Shown here one piece after another: positions 25,313-33,175 of a DNA stretch of 64,000 bases (position 1 is the first letter of the stretch; the number at the start of each line of letters is the position of its first letter). The position numbers and the translations under genes were made by a program. The notes beneath the pieces are model-generated. The model made no database searches. It was not told the origin of the DNA and was given only the letters and a program-made list of their open reading frames with translations. Source of the DNA: Streptosporangium violaceochromogenes (GTDB taxonomy: Bacteria > Actinomycetota > Actinomycetes > Streptosporangiales > Streptosporangiaceae); contig NZ_BNBB01000013.1 in the NCBI RefSeq assembly GCF_014654615.1, positions 124,001-188,000 on the forward strand. Reading direction: 5' to 3'.

Positions 25313-26491
25313 ATGACCGTGACGCAAGACGTCGTCGTCATCGGCGGCGGCCTCAACGGCGCCGCCACCGCCTACCACCTTTCCCGTCTGGGCGCGGGGA
25401 AGGTCACCGTGCTGACCGGCACGATGGAGGGCCGCAGCGCCTCCCAGGACGCCGTGGGCCTGCTGAGGACCCACCACGACAACCGCCCCGAGGCGGCCCT
25501 CGCGGCGGCGAGCATGCCGTTCTTCGCGAACTGGGAGGAGCACGTGGGGGCGCCCAACGGGTGGCTCGCCTCGGGCTTCGTCCGTTTCATCGGCGAGGAC
25601 GAGATCGAAAGCCTCAAGACCAACGTCGCCATCCAGCACGAGCTCGGCGTCAACGCGCTCGTCCTCACCCCCGCGGAGATCGCCGAGCTCCACCCCTACT
25701 TCGACCTCCACGGGGTCGGCGCGGCGGTCTACGAACCCGACGCCGGGACGGCCGACAACTGGCTGTGCACGACGACGCTCCTGTCCGCGGCCGAGCGGCT
25801 GGGAGCCCGGGTGATCTCCGCGGACGCCGCCGAGATCCTGGTCGACGCCCAAGGGGTGACGGGTGTCCTGACCACCGGCGGCCAGACCTTCGCCACCCGC
25901 ACCGTCGTGCTCGCGGCCGGCGCCTGGGCCAAGCCCCTGGCCGCGACGGCGGGCCTCGCGCTGCCCCTGGAGTCGCGCGCGATCTCCGTAGGAGAGATCG
26001 ACCTCCCCGAGGAGCTCACCCGGGTCAGTTCGTACATGGACCCGGTCACCGACTCCTGGCTGACGCCCCGCAAGGGCGGGCGCGGCGTCCTCACGCTGCA
26101 CGACGCGTTCACCGGCAAGCCGGTCGACCCCGACCACTACGGCCTGGGGGTCGACCCGGCCTCCCATGAGGAGGGGGTCGCCAGGGTCGCCTCCCGCCTC
26201 CCCGCGCTCGGCGCCTCGAAGGTCCGGCGGTCGTGGACCAGGGCCGACACCTACGTCCCGGACGGAAAGCCCGTCATCGGCGGGGTGGAGCGGGTGCCCG
26301 GCCTGTACCTCAACATCGCCGGGGCCGGCAAGGGACACAAGGTGGCTCCGGCGGCGGGCCTGTCGCTCAGCGAGCTGATCCTCGGCCACACGGAGCCGAC
26401 CGTCGACCTGACGCCGTTCAACCTGAACCGCTTCGAGGGCGCCGGGTTCCCGGTGTCCGGCGCCGAATACCGCAAACGCACCATCGGATGA
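25313..26491 (+). CDS. FAD-dependent amine/imino-acid oxidase (DAO family, AmaA/SoxB-like)
   Basis: A 392-aa flavoenzyme. The dinucleotide fold is at the start (VVVIGGGLNGAATAYHLSRL). The DAO family end motif is DGKPVIGGVERVPGLYLNIA followed by GAGKGHKVAPAAGL. It lacks a signal peptide. Members oxidise secondary or primary amino groups of amino acids: sarcosine, glycine, proline or L-pipecolate. In this cluster, ahead of an ALDH7-type dehydrogenase and an HglS-type enzyme, the L-pipecolate oxidase role (AmaA, giving piperideine-6-carboxylate, which opens to aminoadipate semialdehyde) is the best guess. Oxidation of an N-alkylated lysine is the main alternative. ATG 25313 follows an AAGAGAGCG region. 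Confidence 0.85.
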   Translation: MTVTQDVVVIGGGLNGAATAYHLSRLGAGKVTVLTGTMEGRSASQDAVGLLRTHHDNRPEAALAAASMPFFANWEEHVGAPNGWLASGFVRFIGEDEIESLKTNVAIQHELGVNALVLTPAEIAELHPYFDLHGVGAAVYEPDAGTADNWLCTTTLLSAAERLGARVISADAAEILVDAQGVTGVLTTGGQTFATRTVVLAAGAWAKPLAATAGLALPLESRAISVGEIDLPEELTRVSSYMDPVTDSWLTPRKGGRGVLTLHDAFTGKPVDPDHYGLGVDPASHEEGVARVASRLPALGASKVRRSWTRADTYVPDGKPVIGGVERVPGLYLNIAGAGKGHKVAPAAGLSLSELILGHTEPTVDLTPFNLNRFEGAGFPVSGAEYRKRTIG

Positions 26492-26540
26492 CCTCTTCTT
26501 CCGCCCGCCCGCCGAGCCCGCTACTCCAAAGGACCTGGAC

Positions 26541-27032
26541 ATGACCCCGGCACCCGACGCCCCCACCACCTACTACTTCGGCTACGGCACCCTGCTGAAA
26601 GCCGAGGAGATGCGGAAATACTGCCCGGGTGCCGAGAAGGTCGCCATCGCCTCCTTCCCCGGCCACCGGCTTGAGTTCCACGCCTACGGCGAGCAGGCCG
26701 ACCGCGTGGGATGCCACCTGGCCGAGGCGCCGGGTACGGAGGCGTACGGGGTCGTCTACCGGGTTCCCGGCCCGGAGATGGCCGACCTCGACCGCCTGTC
26801 GGGGGTCGATCAGGGCTGGTTCCGGCGCCTGCCCATCGACGTCACCACGACCGAGGGCACGCCCATGGTCGTCACGACGTATTTCCTGGCCGACCCCCTG
26901 GGGCCCGCGACCCCCGACGACGCCTACGCGGGCCTGGTCCGCGACGGGTCGCGCTCGGCCGGTCTCCCCGAGGAGTTCGTGACCCGGCTGAACACCTATC
27001 TCGACGCGCTGCCCCCGCGCACGGCCTCCTGA
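26541..27032 (+). CDS. gamma-glutamylcyclotransferase-like protein, copy 2
   Basis: A 163-aa protein of the GGCT/GGACT fold. It has the proper substrate loop YYFGYGTLLKAEEMRKY, the strand GHRLEFHAYGEQADRVGCHL, AYGVVYRVPGPEMADLDRLS and the C-terminal DDAYAGLVRDGSRSAGLPEE. At the position where most members have LDxxEG with the catalytic Glu, this one reads LDRLSGVDQGWFRR, so the general acid/base appears lost. Copy 1 keeps the Glu but lost the YGTL loop, which raises the idea that the two work as a pair. The ATG follows GGACC-type purines; the FMO-like gene follows 17 bp later. Confidence 0.78.
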   Translation: MTPAPDAPTTYYFGYGTLLKAEEMRKYCPGAEKVAIASFPGHRLEFHAYGEQADRVGCHLAEAPGTEAYGVVYRVPGPEMADLDRLSGVDQGWFRRLPIDVTTTEGTPMVVTTYFLADPLGPATPDDAYAGLVRDGSRSAGLPEEFVTRLNTYLDALPPRTAS

Positions 27033-27049
27033 GGAAGAGGAGTACGACC

Positions 27050-28333
27050 GTGGCAAACTCCACCAAACCCGCGTACTGCGTCATCGGCGCGGGGGCAGCC
27101 GGCCTGGCCGCGCTCAAGGCACTGGTGAGCGCGGGCCACGACGTCACGTGTTTCGAACGCACCGACCGCGTCGGTGGGCACTGGCACACGGACTACGAGG
27201 CCCTGCACCTGATCACGCCCCGCGACTCCTCCGGCTTCGCGGACAGCAAGATGCCCGGCACCTACCCGATGTTTCCCAGCCGCGACCAGATGCGGGACTA
27301 CATCGTCGACTACGGCACGAGCGGCGGGCTGACCGATCACATCCGGTTCTCCACGGAGGTGATCAAGGTCAGGCCCGTCGACGGAGACTCCGGAAGGGGC
27401 TGGCTCGTCACGACGTCCGACGGCGAGGTCCGCCGCTTCGACGGCGTGATCGTGGCGAACGGGCACCTGTGGGACCCCGAGCTCCCGGCGCTCGCCGGGA
27501 GGTTCGACGGCGTCTCCCTGCACTCCTGTGAGTACACCAACACCCAGGACCTCAAAGGGAGCCGCGTGCTGGTGGTGGGCCCGGGCAACTCCGGATGCGA
27601 CCTGGCCGTCGACGCCGCGCAGGCGGGCCTCACCACCAGCATCTCCATCCGGGGTGGCCGGATCTACCAGCCCAAGACCCTGTACGGCAGGCCCCGCAGC
27701 GAGCTGAGACTCGTCGCGAAACTGCCGCCGCTGCTCCAGGAGCGCGTCCTGCGCGCGCTGGTGAGGGTCTCGGTGGGCGACCCCGAGAGCCACCGCGGGC
27801 TGCCGGCTCCCGACAGCCGGAACCTCTTCGAGAACCTCCCCGTCGTCAACACCCTCCTGCCCTACTGGATCGACCACGGCCGTATCCGCGTGGTCGGCGA
27901 GGTCGTCGCCATCGACGGCAGGACGGTGTCGTTCGCCGACGGCACCGCCGAGGAGTTCGACTCCATCCTGTGGGCCACGGGGTTCAAGGCCAGCCTGCCG
28001 TTCCTCGCGCCCTCGGCCGTCGAGACCTCCCGAGGCGTTCCGCTGCGGGTCGCGGGCGGGATGCTTCCCCTCAACGCCGCGCGGCTCTTCTTCGTGGGGC
28101 TCATCGCCCCGCGCGGCCCTCAGCTGCCCGTCTACTCCGCGCAGTCGGAGCTGCTTTTAGACCTGCTGGAGGTCCAGGAGAGGGTGCCGGGTCCCCTGGC
28201 CGGCCACTTCGGCGGGGCAGGGGCCGCGACGGACCGGATCGACCACCTCCGGCACCTGTGGGAGAAGGACATGGCCAGGGCGAGACGGCTGGCGCTCCAG
28301 CTGAAGCGGCGCCATGGGCCGCCGGCGGCCTGA
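27050..28333 (+). CDS. flavin-containing monooxygenase-type protein
   Basis: A 427-aa protein. The FAD fold (YCVIGAGAAGLAALKALVSA) is followed by the bridging ERTDRVGGHWHTDYEALHL. The FMO fingerprint FxGxxxHSxxY is visible as FDGVSLHSCEY, then the NADPH fold VLVVGPGNSGCDLAVDAAQA, and the ATGF motif is ILWATGFKA. The family uses NADPH and O2 to oxygenate N or S atoms, or to carry out Baeyer-Villiger reactions. In this cluster it could hydroxylate or dealkylate the side-chain nitrogen of a lysine derivative; no published lysine pathway I know needs it. Start GTG 27050 is chosen for the strong GAGGAAGAGGAG just upstream. A longer upstream frame is a shadow of the cyclotransferase gene. Confidence 0.83.
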   Translation: MANSTKPAYCVIGAGAAGLAALKALVSAGHDVTCFERTDRVGGHWHTDYEALHLITPRDSSGFADSKMPGTYPMFPSRDQMRDYIVDYGTSGGLTDHIRFSTEVIKVRPVDGDSGRGWLVTTSDGEVRRFDGVIVANGHLWDPELPALAGRFDGVSLHSCEYTNTQDLKGSRVLVVGPGNSGCDLAVDAAQAGLTTSISIRGGRIYQPKTLYGRPRSELRLVAKLPPLLQERVLRALVRVSVGDPESHRGLPAPDSRNLFENLPVVNTLLPYWIDHGRIRVVGEVVAIDGRTVSFADGTAEEFDSILWATGFKASLPFLAPSAVETSRGVPLRVAGGMLPLNAARLFFVGLIAPRGPQLPVYSAQSELLLDLLEVQERVPGPLAGHFGGAGAATDRIDHLRHLWEKDMARARRLALQLKRRHGPPAA

Positions 28334-28348
28334 ACCGGGCCTCCCCCA

Positions 28349-28414
28349 GGGCTTCGGGCCCGCCTACACGGGGCTTCGGGCCCGCCCGCACAGGGTTTTG
28401 GGCCCGCCCGCACG
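28349..28414 (+). repeat. three tandem 22-bp GC-rich repeats
   Basis: Three copies with a 22-bp period begin at 28349, 28371 and 28393 (core GGGCTTCGGGCCCGCC; third copy GGGTTTTGGGCCCGCC). They lie in the 228-bp gap between the monooxygenase and dehydrogenase genes. Each can fold on its GGGCCC centre, so they may end or slow transcription. The rest of the gap holds the ribosome site of the next gene. Confidence 0.7.
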
Positions 28415-28561
28415 GGGTGGGCGAAACAGCCGAACCGCCGAGGGCTCGGTGACCATCAGCGGATCTGGTGCTTGGGACTCCAAAGTCGATGGCCCGGTTC
28501 CTTTCCCCCCGGTCACCGCCTCGGTGATGATGATTCGGCACCGCGATGATTAAGGAGAATC

Positions 28562-29728
28562 GTGACGGACGTCTTCGCGCTCATGGACGAGTGGGGGCCT
28601 GAGAAGGTCGTCTGCGTCTCGGATCGCAAATCCGGGATGAAGGGCGTCCTCGTCCTGGACAACACCGCCCGCGGCATGGGCAAGGGCGGCACCCGGATGA
28701 GCCCCACGCTCTCGGTCGCCGAGGTGGCCAGGCTGGCGCGCACCATGACCTGGAAATGGGCCGCCGCCGATCTCTACTACGGCGGCGCCAAGGCCGGCAT
28801 CCTGGGAGACCCCAACGCGCCCAACAAGGAGCAGCTCCTGCGCGCCTTCGTCAGGGCCCTGTCCAACGAGGTGCCGAAGGAGTACGTCCTCGGCCTCGAC
28901 ATGGGCCTTTCGGAGAAGGACGCCGCGATCTTCGTCGACGAGCTCGGCGACCGCGGGGCCTCGGTGGGCCTGCCCACGGCGCTCGGCGGCGTCCCCTACG
29001 ACGAGCTGGGGGTCACCGGCTTCGGCGTCGCGGAGGCTGCCGACGCCGCGGCCCAGACCATCTGCCTGTCCATGAAGGGCGCCCGGGTCGTCATCCAGGG
29101 GTTCGGCGCGGTGGGAACCGCCGCGGCCCAGCGGTTCCGCGCCCTGGGCGCCACCGTCGTCGGGGTGTCCACCGCCGTCGGCTCGCTGCACGACCCCGAC
29201 GGCCTGGACCTCGACCGGCTCCTGCGCCTGCGCGGCGAGGCCGGTGACGGATGCGTGCGCGAGTACGGCGGGGCCAGGCCGGCCGCCGACGCGCTCACCT
29301 TCGACTGCGACATCCTCGTCCCCGCCGCCACCCAGGATGTGGTGGACGTGAACGTGGCCCGGTCGACGACGGCCCGCCTGGTGGTCGAGGGTGCCAACAT
29401 GCCCACCACCGGCCCGGCCCTGGAGGTGCTGGCGGCGCGCGACGTCTGCGTGGTCCCCGACTTCATCGCCAACGCGGGCGGGGTGGTGGCCGCGGCGTTC
29501 TCCATGGACACCCGCTATTCACCGTTCGCCGTCGACCCGGCCCAGATCTTCGCCCACATATCCACCAAGATCCGCAGCAACGCCGAGACGGTCCTGCTGG
29601 AGAGCCGCACGCGCGGCACCACTCCTCACATCGCGGCCCGGCAGCTCGCCCAGGAGCGGGTGCTGACCGCGATGCGCCTGCGTGGCCAGGTCGCGATCGA
29701 CGAGCAGGTCAGGGAGTCGGTGGCATGA
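28562..29728 (+). CDS. Glu/Leu/Phe/Val-type amino-acid dehydrogenase
   Basis: A 388-aa NAD(P)-dependent dehydrogenase. The N-terminal catalytic domain shows KGGTRMSP, MTWKWAAADLYYGGAKAGI with the paired catalytic Lys residues, and the Asp-containing VLGLDMG. The Rossmann domain starts GARVVIQGFGAVGTAAAQRF, and the nucleotide end reads LVVEGANMPTTGPAL then DFIANAGGVV. The family reversibly deaminates amino acids to 2-oxoacids. Here it could convert 2-aminoadipate to 2-oxoadipate, replacing the aminotransferase AmaC of Pseudomonas, which would link the ALDH7-type enzyme to the HglS-type enzyme; this is inference. Start GTG with AAGGAG. The SMDTRY replacement near the C-terminus shows it is not a standard glutamate dehydrogenase. 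Confidence 0.85.
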   Translation: MTDVFALMDEWGPEKVVCVSDRKSGMKGVLVLDNTARGMGKGGTRMSPTLSVAEVARLARTMTWKWAAADLYYGGAKAGILGDPNAPNKEQLLRAFVRALSNEVPKEYVLGLDMGLSEKDAAIFVDELGDRGASVGLPTALGGVPYDELGVTGFGVAEAADAAAQTICLSMKGARVVIQGFGAVGTAAAQRFRALGATVVGVSTAVGSLHDPDGLDLDRLLRLRGEAGDGCVREYGGARPAADALTFDCDILVPAATQDVVDVNVARSTTARLVVEGANMPTTGPALEVLAARDVCVVPDFIANAGGVVAAAFSMDTRYSPFAVDPAQIFAHISTKIRSNAETVLLESRTRGTTPHIAARQLAQERVLTAMRLRGQVAIDEQVRESVA

Positions 29729-29836
29729 AACAGCCCCCCGGGTCGTGCGCGGGGCCGCCCCGCACGCGAAGATCCTGACAAGGCCCGCAAAGGCCGGGCT
29801 CCCTTCCGTCCACGATCACAGACCGAGGAATCCCTT

Positions 29837-31372
29837 ATGACCGCCACCGTCCTGCCCACCGCCGATCACCTGCGCGAGGAGGCCCGGCGCGCCCTGGAGC
29901 GCTGCGGTGTGGACCCCGCTCTGCTGCAAGGCCCCCACTTCTCCCGCTCCCCCGTCAACGGCGCCGACCTGCTGCCGGTCACGTGGGTGGACGGCGACGC
30001 CGTCGACGAGGCGGTGGCGCGCGCCCAAGACGCCTTCCTCGTCTGGCGCGAGACCCCCGCGCCCGTGCGCGGGGCGCTGGTGAGCAGGCTGGGCGAGCTG
30101 CTCGTCGAGTACAAGCAGGACATCGCCACCCTGATCAGCCTCGAAGTCGGCAAGATCACTTCTGAGGCGCTCGGCGAGGTGCAGGAGATGATCGACATCT
30201 GCGCGTTCGCCGTCGGCCTTTCCCGCCAGCTCTACGGAAAGACCATGCCGTCCGAGCGCCCCGGCCACCGGCTCATGGAGACCTGGCACCCGCTGGGCGT
30301 CGTGGGGGTCATCAGCGCCTTCAACTTCCCGGCGGCCGTGTGGTCGTGGAACGCCGCGGTGGCGCTGGCCTGCGGTGACACCGTGGTCTGGAAGCCGTCG
30401 GAGGCGGCGCCGCTGACCGCGCTGGCCTGCCAGGCGATCCTCCTGCGGGCGATCGAGGAAACGGGCGCCCCGCAGCACGTCAGCCAGGTCGTTCTCGGCG
30501 GGGCCGACGTCGGCGAGCGGCTGGTGGATCACCGTCACGTGGCCCTGCTCAGCGCGACGGGCTCAACGCGGATGGGCCGCGCCGTGGGGCCGCGCGTGGC
30601 GGCCCGGTTCGGCCGGTGCCTGCTGGAGCTCGGTGGAAACAACGCGGCGATCGTCGCGCCGTCGGCCGACCTCGACCTGGCGACGCGGGGCATCGTCTTC
30701 GCCGCCGTCGGCACCGCCGGGCAGCGCTGTACGACCATGCGCCGCGTTCTCGTCCACGAGGACGTCGCCGACGACCTGGAGCAGCGCCTCGTCTCGGCCT
30801 ACGAGCGCCTCCCGATCGGTGACCCCACCGCGGAGGGCACCCTGGTGGGCCCGCTCATCGACTCCCGGGCCTTCCAGAACATGACCGAGGCCCTGCGCAG
30901 GGCGGGTGAGGAGGGCGGCAAGCTCCTCGTCGGCGGCGGACGCCGGCTGGGTGAGGAGGGCCCGGACACCTACTACGTCGAGCCTGCCATCGTCCGCATG
31001 CCCGCGCAGACCGAGGTCGTGCGGGAGGAGACGTTCGCCCCCCTCCTGTATCTCGTGCGCTACCGGGATCTGAATGCCGCCATCGCCCTCAACAACGACG
31101 TCCCGCAGGGCCTGTCGTCGGCGATCTTCACCTCCGACCAGGCCGAGGCGGAGCGGTTCCTCAGTGCCGTCGGTTCCGACTGCGGCATCGTCAACGTGAA
31201 CATCGGCACTTCCGGAGCCGAGATCGGCGGCGCCTTCGGGGGCGAGAAGGAGACCGGCGGCGGGCGCGAGTCGGGTTCGGACGCCTGGCAGGCCTACATG
31301 CGCCGGGCGACCAACACGATCAACTACTCGGGCGAGCTCCCCCTGGCCCAGGGCGTCGACTTCTCCGTCTGA
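29837..31372 (+). CDS. ALDH7-family dehydrogenase (aminoadipate-semialdehyde/piperidine-6-carboxylate dehydrogenase)
   Basis: A 511-aa aldehyde dehydrogenase of the ALDH7/AmaB/Pcd group. Diagnostic segments: WHPLGVVGVISAFNFPAAVW, the catalytic Glu in LELGGNNAAIV, the nucleophile Cys in GTAGQRCTTMRR, and the oligomer tail RRATNTINYSGELPLAQGV, typical of ALDH7. The family oxidises alpha-aminoadipate semialdehyde (in equilibrium with piperideine-6-carboxylate) to 2-aminoadipate in lysine catabolism. Its match to the downstream-acting HglS and hydroxyglutarate dehydrogenase genes on the opposite strand is the strongest support for the pathway. ATG 29837 after GAGGAATCCCTT. It is the last gene of the rightward operon. 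Confidence 0.9.
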   Translation: MTATVLPTADHLREEARRALERCGVDPALLQGPHFSRSPVNGADLLPVTWVDGDAVDEAVARAQDAFLVWRETPAPVRGALVSRLGELLVEYKQDIATLISLEVGKITSEALGEVQEMIDICAFAVGLSRQLYGKTMPSERPGHRLMETWHPLGVVGVISAFNFPAAVWSWNAAVALACGDTVVWKPSEAAPLTALACQAILLRAIEETGAPQHVSQVVLGGADVGERLVDHRHVALLSATGSTRMGRAVGPRVAARFGRCLLELGGNNAAIVAPSADLDLATRGIVFAAVGTAGQRCTTMRRVLVHEDVADDLEQRLVSAYERLPIGDPTAEGTLVGPLIDSRAFQNMTEALRRAGEEGGKLLVGGGRRLGEEGPDTYYVEPAIVRMPAQTEVVREETFAPLLYLVRYRDLNAAIALNNDVPQGLSSAIFTSDQAEAERFLSAVGSDCGIVNVNIGTSGAEIGGAFGGEKETGGGRESGSDAWQAYMRRATNTINYSGELPLAQGVDFSV

Positions 31373-31464
31373 TTCGCCGCTTCCAGAGCCACCGGCCCTG
31401 CGGCCGAGAACTCCTACGGCCCGGTGATCGAAAACCCCGCCGGGCCGGCGATCAGAAGTCCCCA

Positions 31465-31498
31465 CCGGCCCGGCAGTGGAGAGCGCCTGCCGGGCCGG
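31465..31498. terminator. bidirectional stem-loop between ALDH7 and LysR genes
   Basis: Perfect 11-bp arms CCGGCCCGGCA (31465-31475) and TGCCGGGCCGG (31488-31498) enclose a 12-nt loop, between the ends of two convergent genes. Confidence 0.65.
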
Positions 31499-31570
31499 CG
31501 GCCGTCGACCGTCCGGGCCCGGCAGGCGACGGTCCGCCGGAGGAACTCGGTGATCTGTCCGGCCGCCGGT

Positions 31571-32569
31571 TCAGCCGACCTGAAGCCGGCGGCCCTCTTC
31601 GCCCTCATCGGGGTGGACGGCATAGCCAGGGGTGGGGGGGCACACTCCTGGCAGGGTGTCGATGATCGCCGCGGCAGCCCGCTCAAGCGCCATCAAAGCC
31701 CCGGTGACGGCGCGGTTGTATTTCGCCGCCCGGTGCAGAACGGCGACGTGACGGCGGACGGTCACGTCCCGCAGCCGGGCCGCGAAGACCCCGTCGCTGA
31801 TGACGTGGCTGAGCGCCGGCACCAGGGCGACACCGAGATTGGAGCGTACCAAACTGCGAATAACGTCATAGTCGTTGCTGCGGACCGCCACGGTGGGCTC
31901 AAAGCCCCTGCCGGCGCACAGCCGGGCCAGGCACTTGGAGCCGGCGCTGCCCTCACGGGTCGACACCCAGTTTTCGGTGGCCAGATCGGGCAGAACGATG
32001 GTGTCGGCGTCGGCGAGCGGATGTCCGTCGGGGAGCAGCAGGATCAACTCCTCGTCGAGCAGTGACTTGGCCCGCAGACTCCGGGGCCAGGAGCGCGGCA
32101 CCAGGTCGTAGTAGTAGACCAGAGCGAGGTCGATCACGCCTTCCTGGAGATTTCTCATCAGCTCTTCCGACTCTCCCTCCTCCAGCATGACCTCGACCTT
32201 CGGATGGCGGCTGAGGAACGCCGCGAGCGCCCCGGGAAGCAACCGCTCGCTGGCGGTGGGGAAGCTGCCGATCCGGATGAGCCCGACGGTGCCCTCGGCC
32301 AGGCCGGTCACGTCGTCTTCAAGCGCCTTCAGGCTGGCCAGGGTGTCGTGCGCGCGGGCGGCCAGGAACTCCGCCGCCGCGGTGGGCCGCACGCTGTGTG
32401 CGGCCCGCTCGAACAGGGGGACCTTGACGGCCCGCTCCAGGGTGGCGATCTGCTGGGAAACCGCAGAGCCCGTGTATCCCAGATCCCGCGCGGCGTCGGC
32501 GAAGGAGCCGGCGCGAATCACAGCGACAAGTGTCCGCAGGTGAACGGGGTTGAGCATCCGAAATCCCAT
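31571..32569 (-). CDS. LysR-family transcriptional regulator
   Basis: A 332-aa LysR protein. The N-terminal winged helix reads LRTLVAVIRAGSFADAARDL and YTGSAVSQQIATLE, normal for the family. The effector domain follows (TVGLIRIGSFPTASERLLPG, DLALVYYYDLVPRSW). ATG 32569 is chosen for AAGGGAG six bases upstream; a longer frame exists without such a site. It converges on the ALDH7 gene and lies between the two halves of the proposed lysine/pipecolate gene set, so it probably senses a pathway intermediate and controls both arms. Candidate sites are the direct repeats upstream of the hydroxyglutarate dehydrogenase gene and the TGATCA array upstream of lysR itself. Confidence 0.88.
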   Translation of the reverse strand: MGFRMLNPVHLRTLVAVIRAGSFADAARDLGYTGSAVSQQIATLERAVKVPLFERAAHSVRPTAAAEFLAARAHDTLASLKALEDDVTGLAEGTVGLIRIGSFPTASERLLPGALAAFLSRHPKVEVMLEEGESEELMRNLQEGVIDLALVYYYDLVPRSWPRSLRAKSLLDEELILLLPDGHPLADADTIVLPDLATENWVSTREGSAGSKCLARLCAGRGFEPTVAVRSNDYDVIRSLVRSNLGVALVPALSHVISDGVFAARLRDVTVRRHVAVLHRAAKYNRAVTGALMALERAAAAIIDTLPGVCPPTPGYAVHPDEGEEGRRLQVG

Positions 32570-33175
32570 CTGCAACTCCCTTGCCGCCGAGTGACGGCGG
32601 GGGGCTAGTAACGCTAGCGGTAGCTCAGAATAAGCCGTGAACTGGGATGAGGGGGCCGTCACGTCCGAGCTGTGGACAACCACCACCGAACCTTCTCACC
32701 TGTGGATAAAGGACCGCCGAAAATCCCGGTCACACGCCATGCCCATCGAAATCCCCCGGCCGTAAGCGGTATTCGCCAGGACGCTTCGGCTCTCGACGAC
32801 GCCCGTCGAAGCCCCGGACCGCCCTCCGGCCACCCCGGAACCCGGCAGAGCGGCCCGGTGGTAAAGGATGCCGACCGCGGCGCTCCGGCCGTGAAAAACA
32901 TCCACCGGCGCACCTCAACGGTAAACAACGCCCCGCGAAGCACTCCGCCCGCGAATAGCGCCTTCCAAAACATCCCGATCACGAACAACATCCTGATCAG
33001 GCGCCATGTCCTGATCAGACACCGCATCTTGATCAAGCACCACGCCCTGATCAAGCACCACGCCCTGATCAGACACCACGTCCACACAGCGCTCCAAAGA
33101 GCCGTCGCCACAGACCAACACCCCAGCCGGTCACCATGACCGCCCACCACCCCCACCGCCGTATCCGGGCGGCGT
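32570..33175. other. 606-bp intergenic stretch upstream of lysR with repeat array
   Basis: Frames exist on both strands but look like artefacts: the plus frame reads as a His/Ile/Arg repeat and the minus as Asp-Gln repeats, both created by the 18-bp array. Short tracts such as GAAAACATCC and AACAACGCC recur loosely from about 32830 on, as if an older, degenerate repeat extended left. Probably regulatory or a decayed gene. Confidence 0.5.
32983..33072. repeat. five tandem 18-bp units each carrying TGATCA
   Basis: Units start at 32983, 33001, 33019, 33037 and 33055; each ends in a TGATCA palindrome (consensus end CACCACGCCCTGATCA). A degenerate unit lies on each side. The regular 18-bp spacing and palindromic core could bind a regulator cooperatively. 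Confidence 0.8.

Noticed and set aside
26711..27049. N-terminal extension of the FMO-type gene
   Set aside because: The extra residues are a shadow of the cyclotransferase gene; GTG 27050 has a strong ribosome site.
32983..33072. CRISPR array
   Set aside because: Repeats are contiguous 18-bp units without spacers.
32672..33139. 155-aa frame rich in His, Ile and Lys
   Set aside because: Produced by the 18-bp repeat array; no ribosome site, and the minus strand gives an equally repetitive frame.
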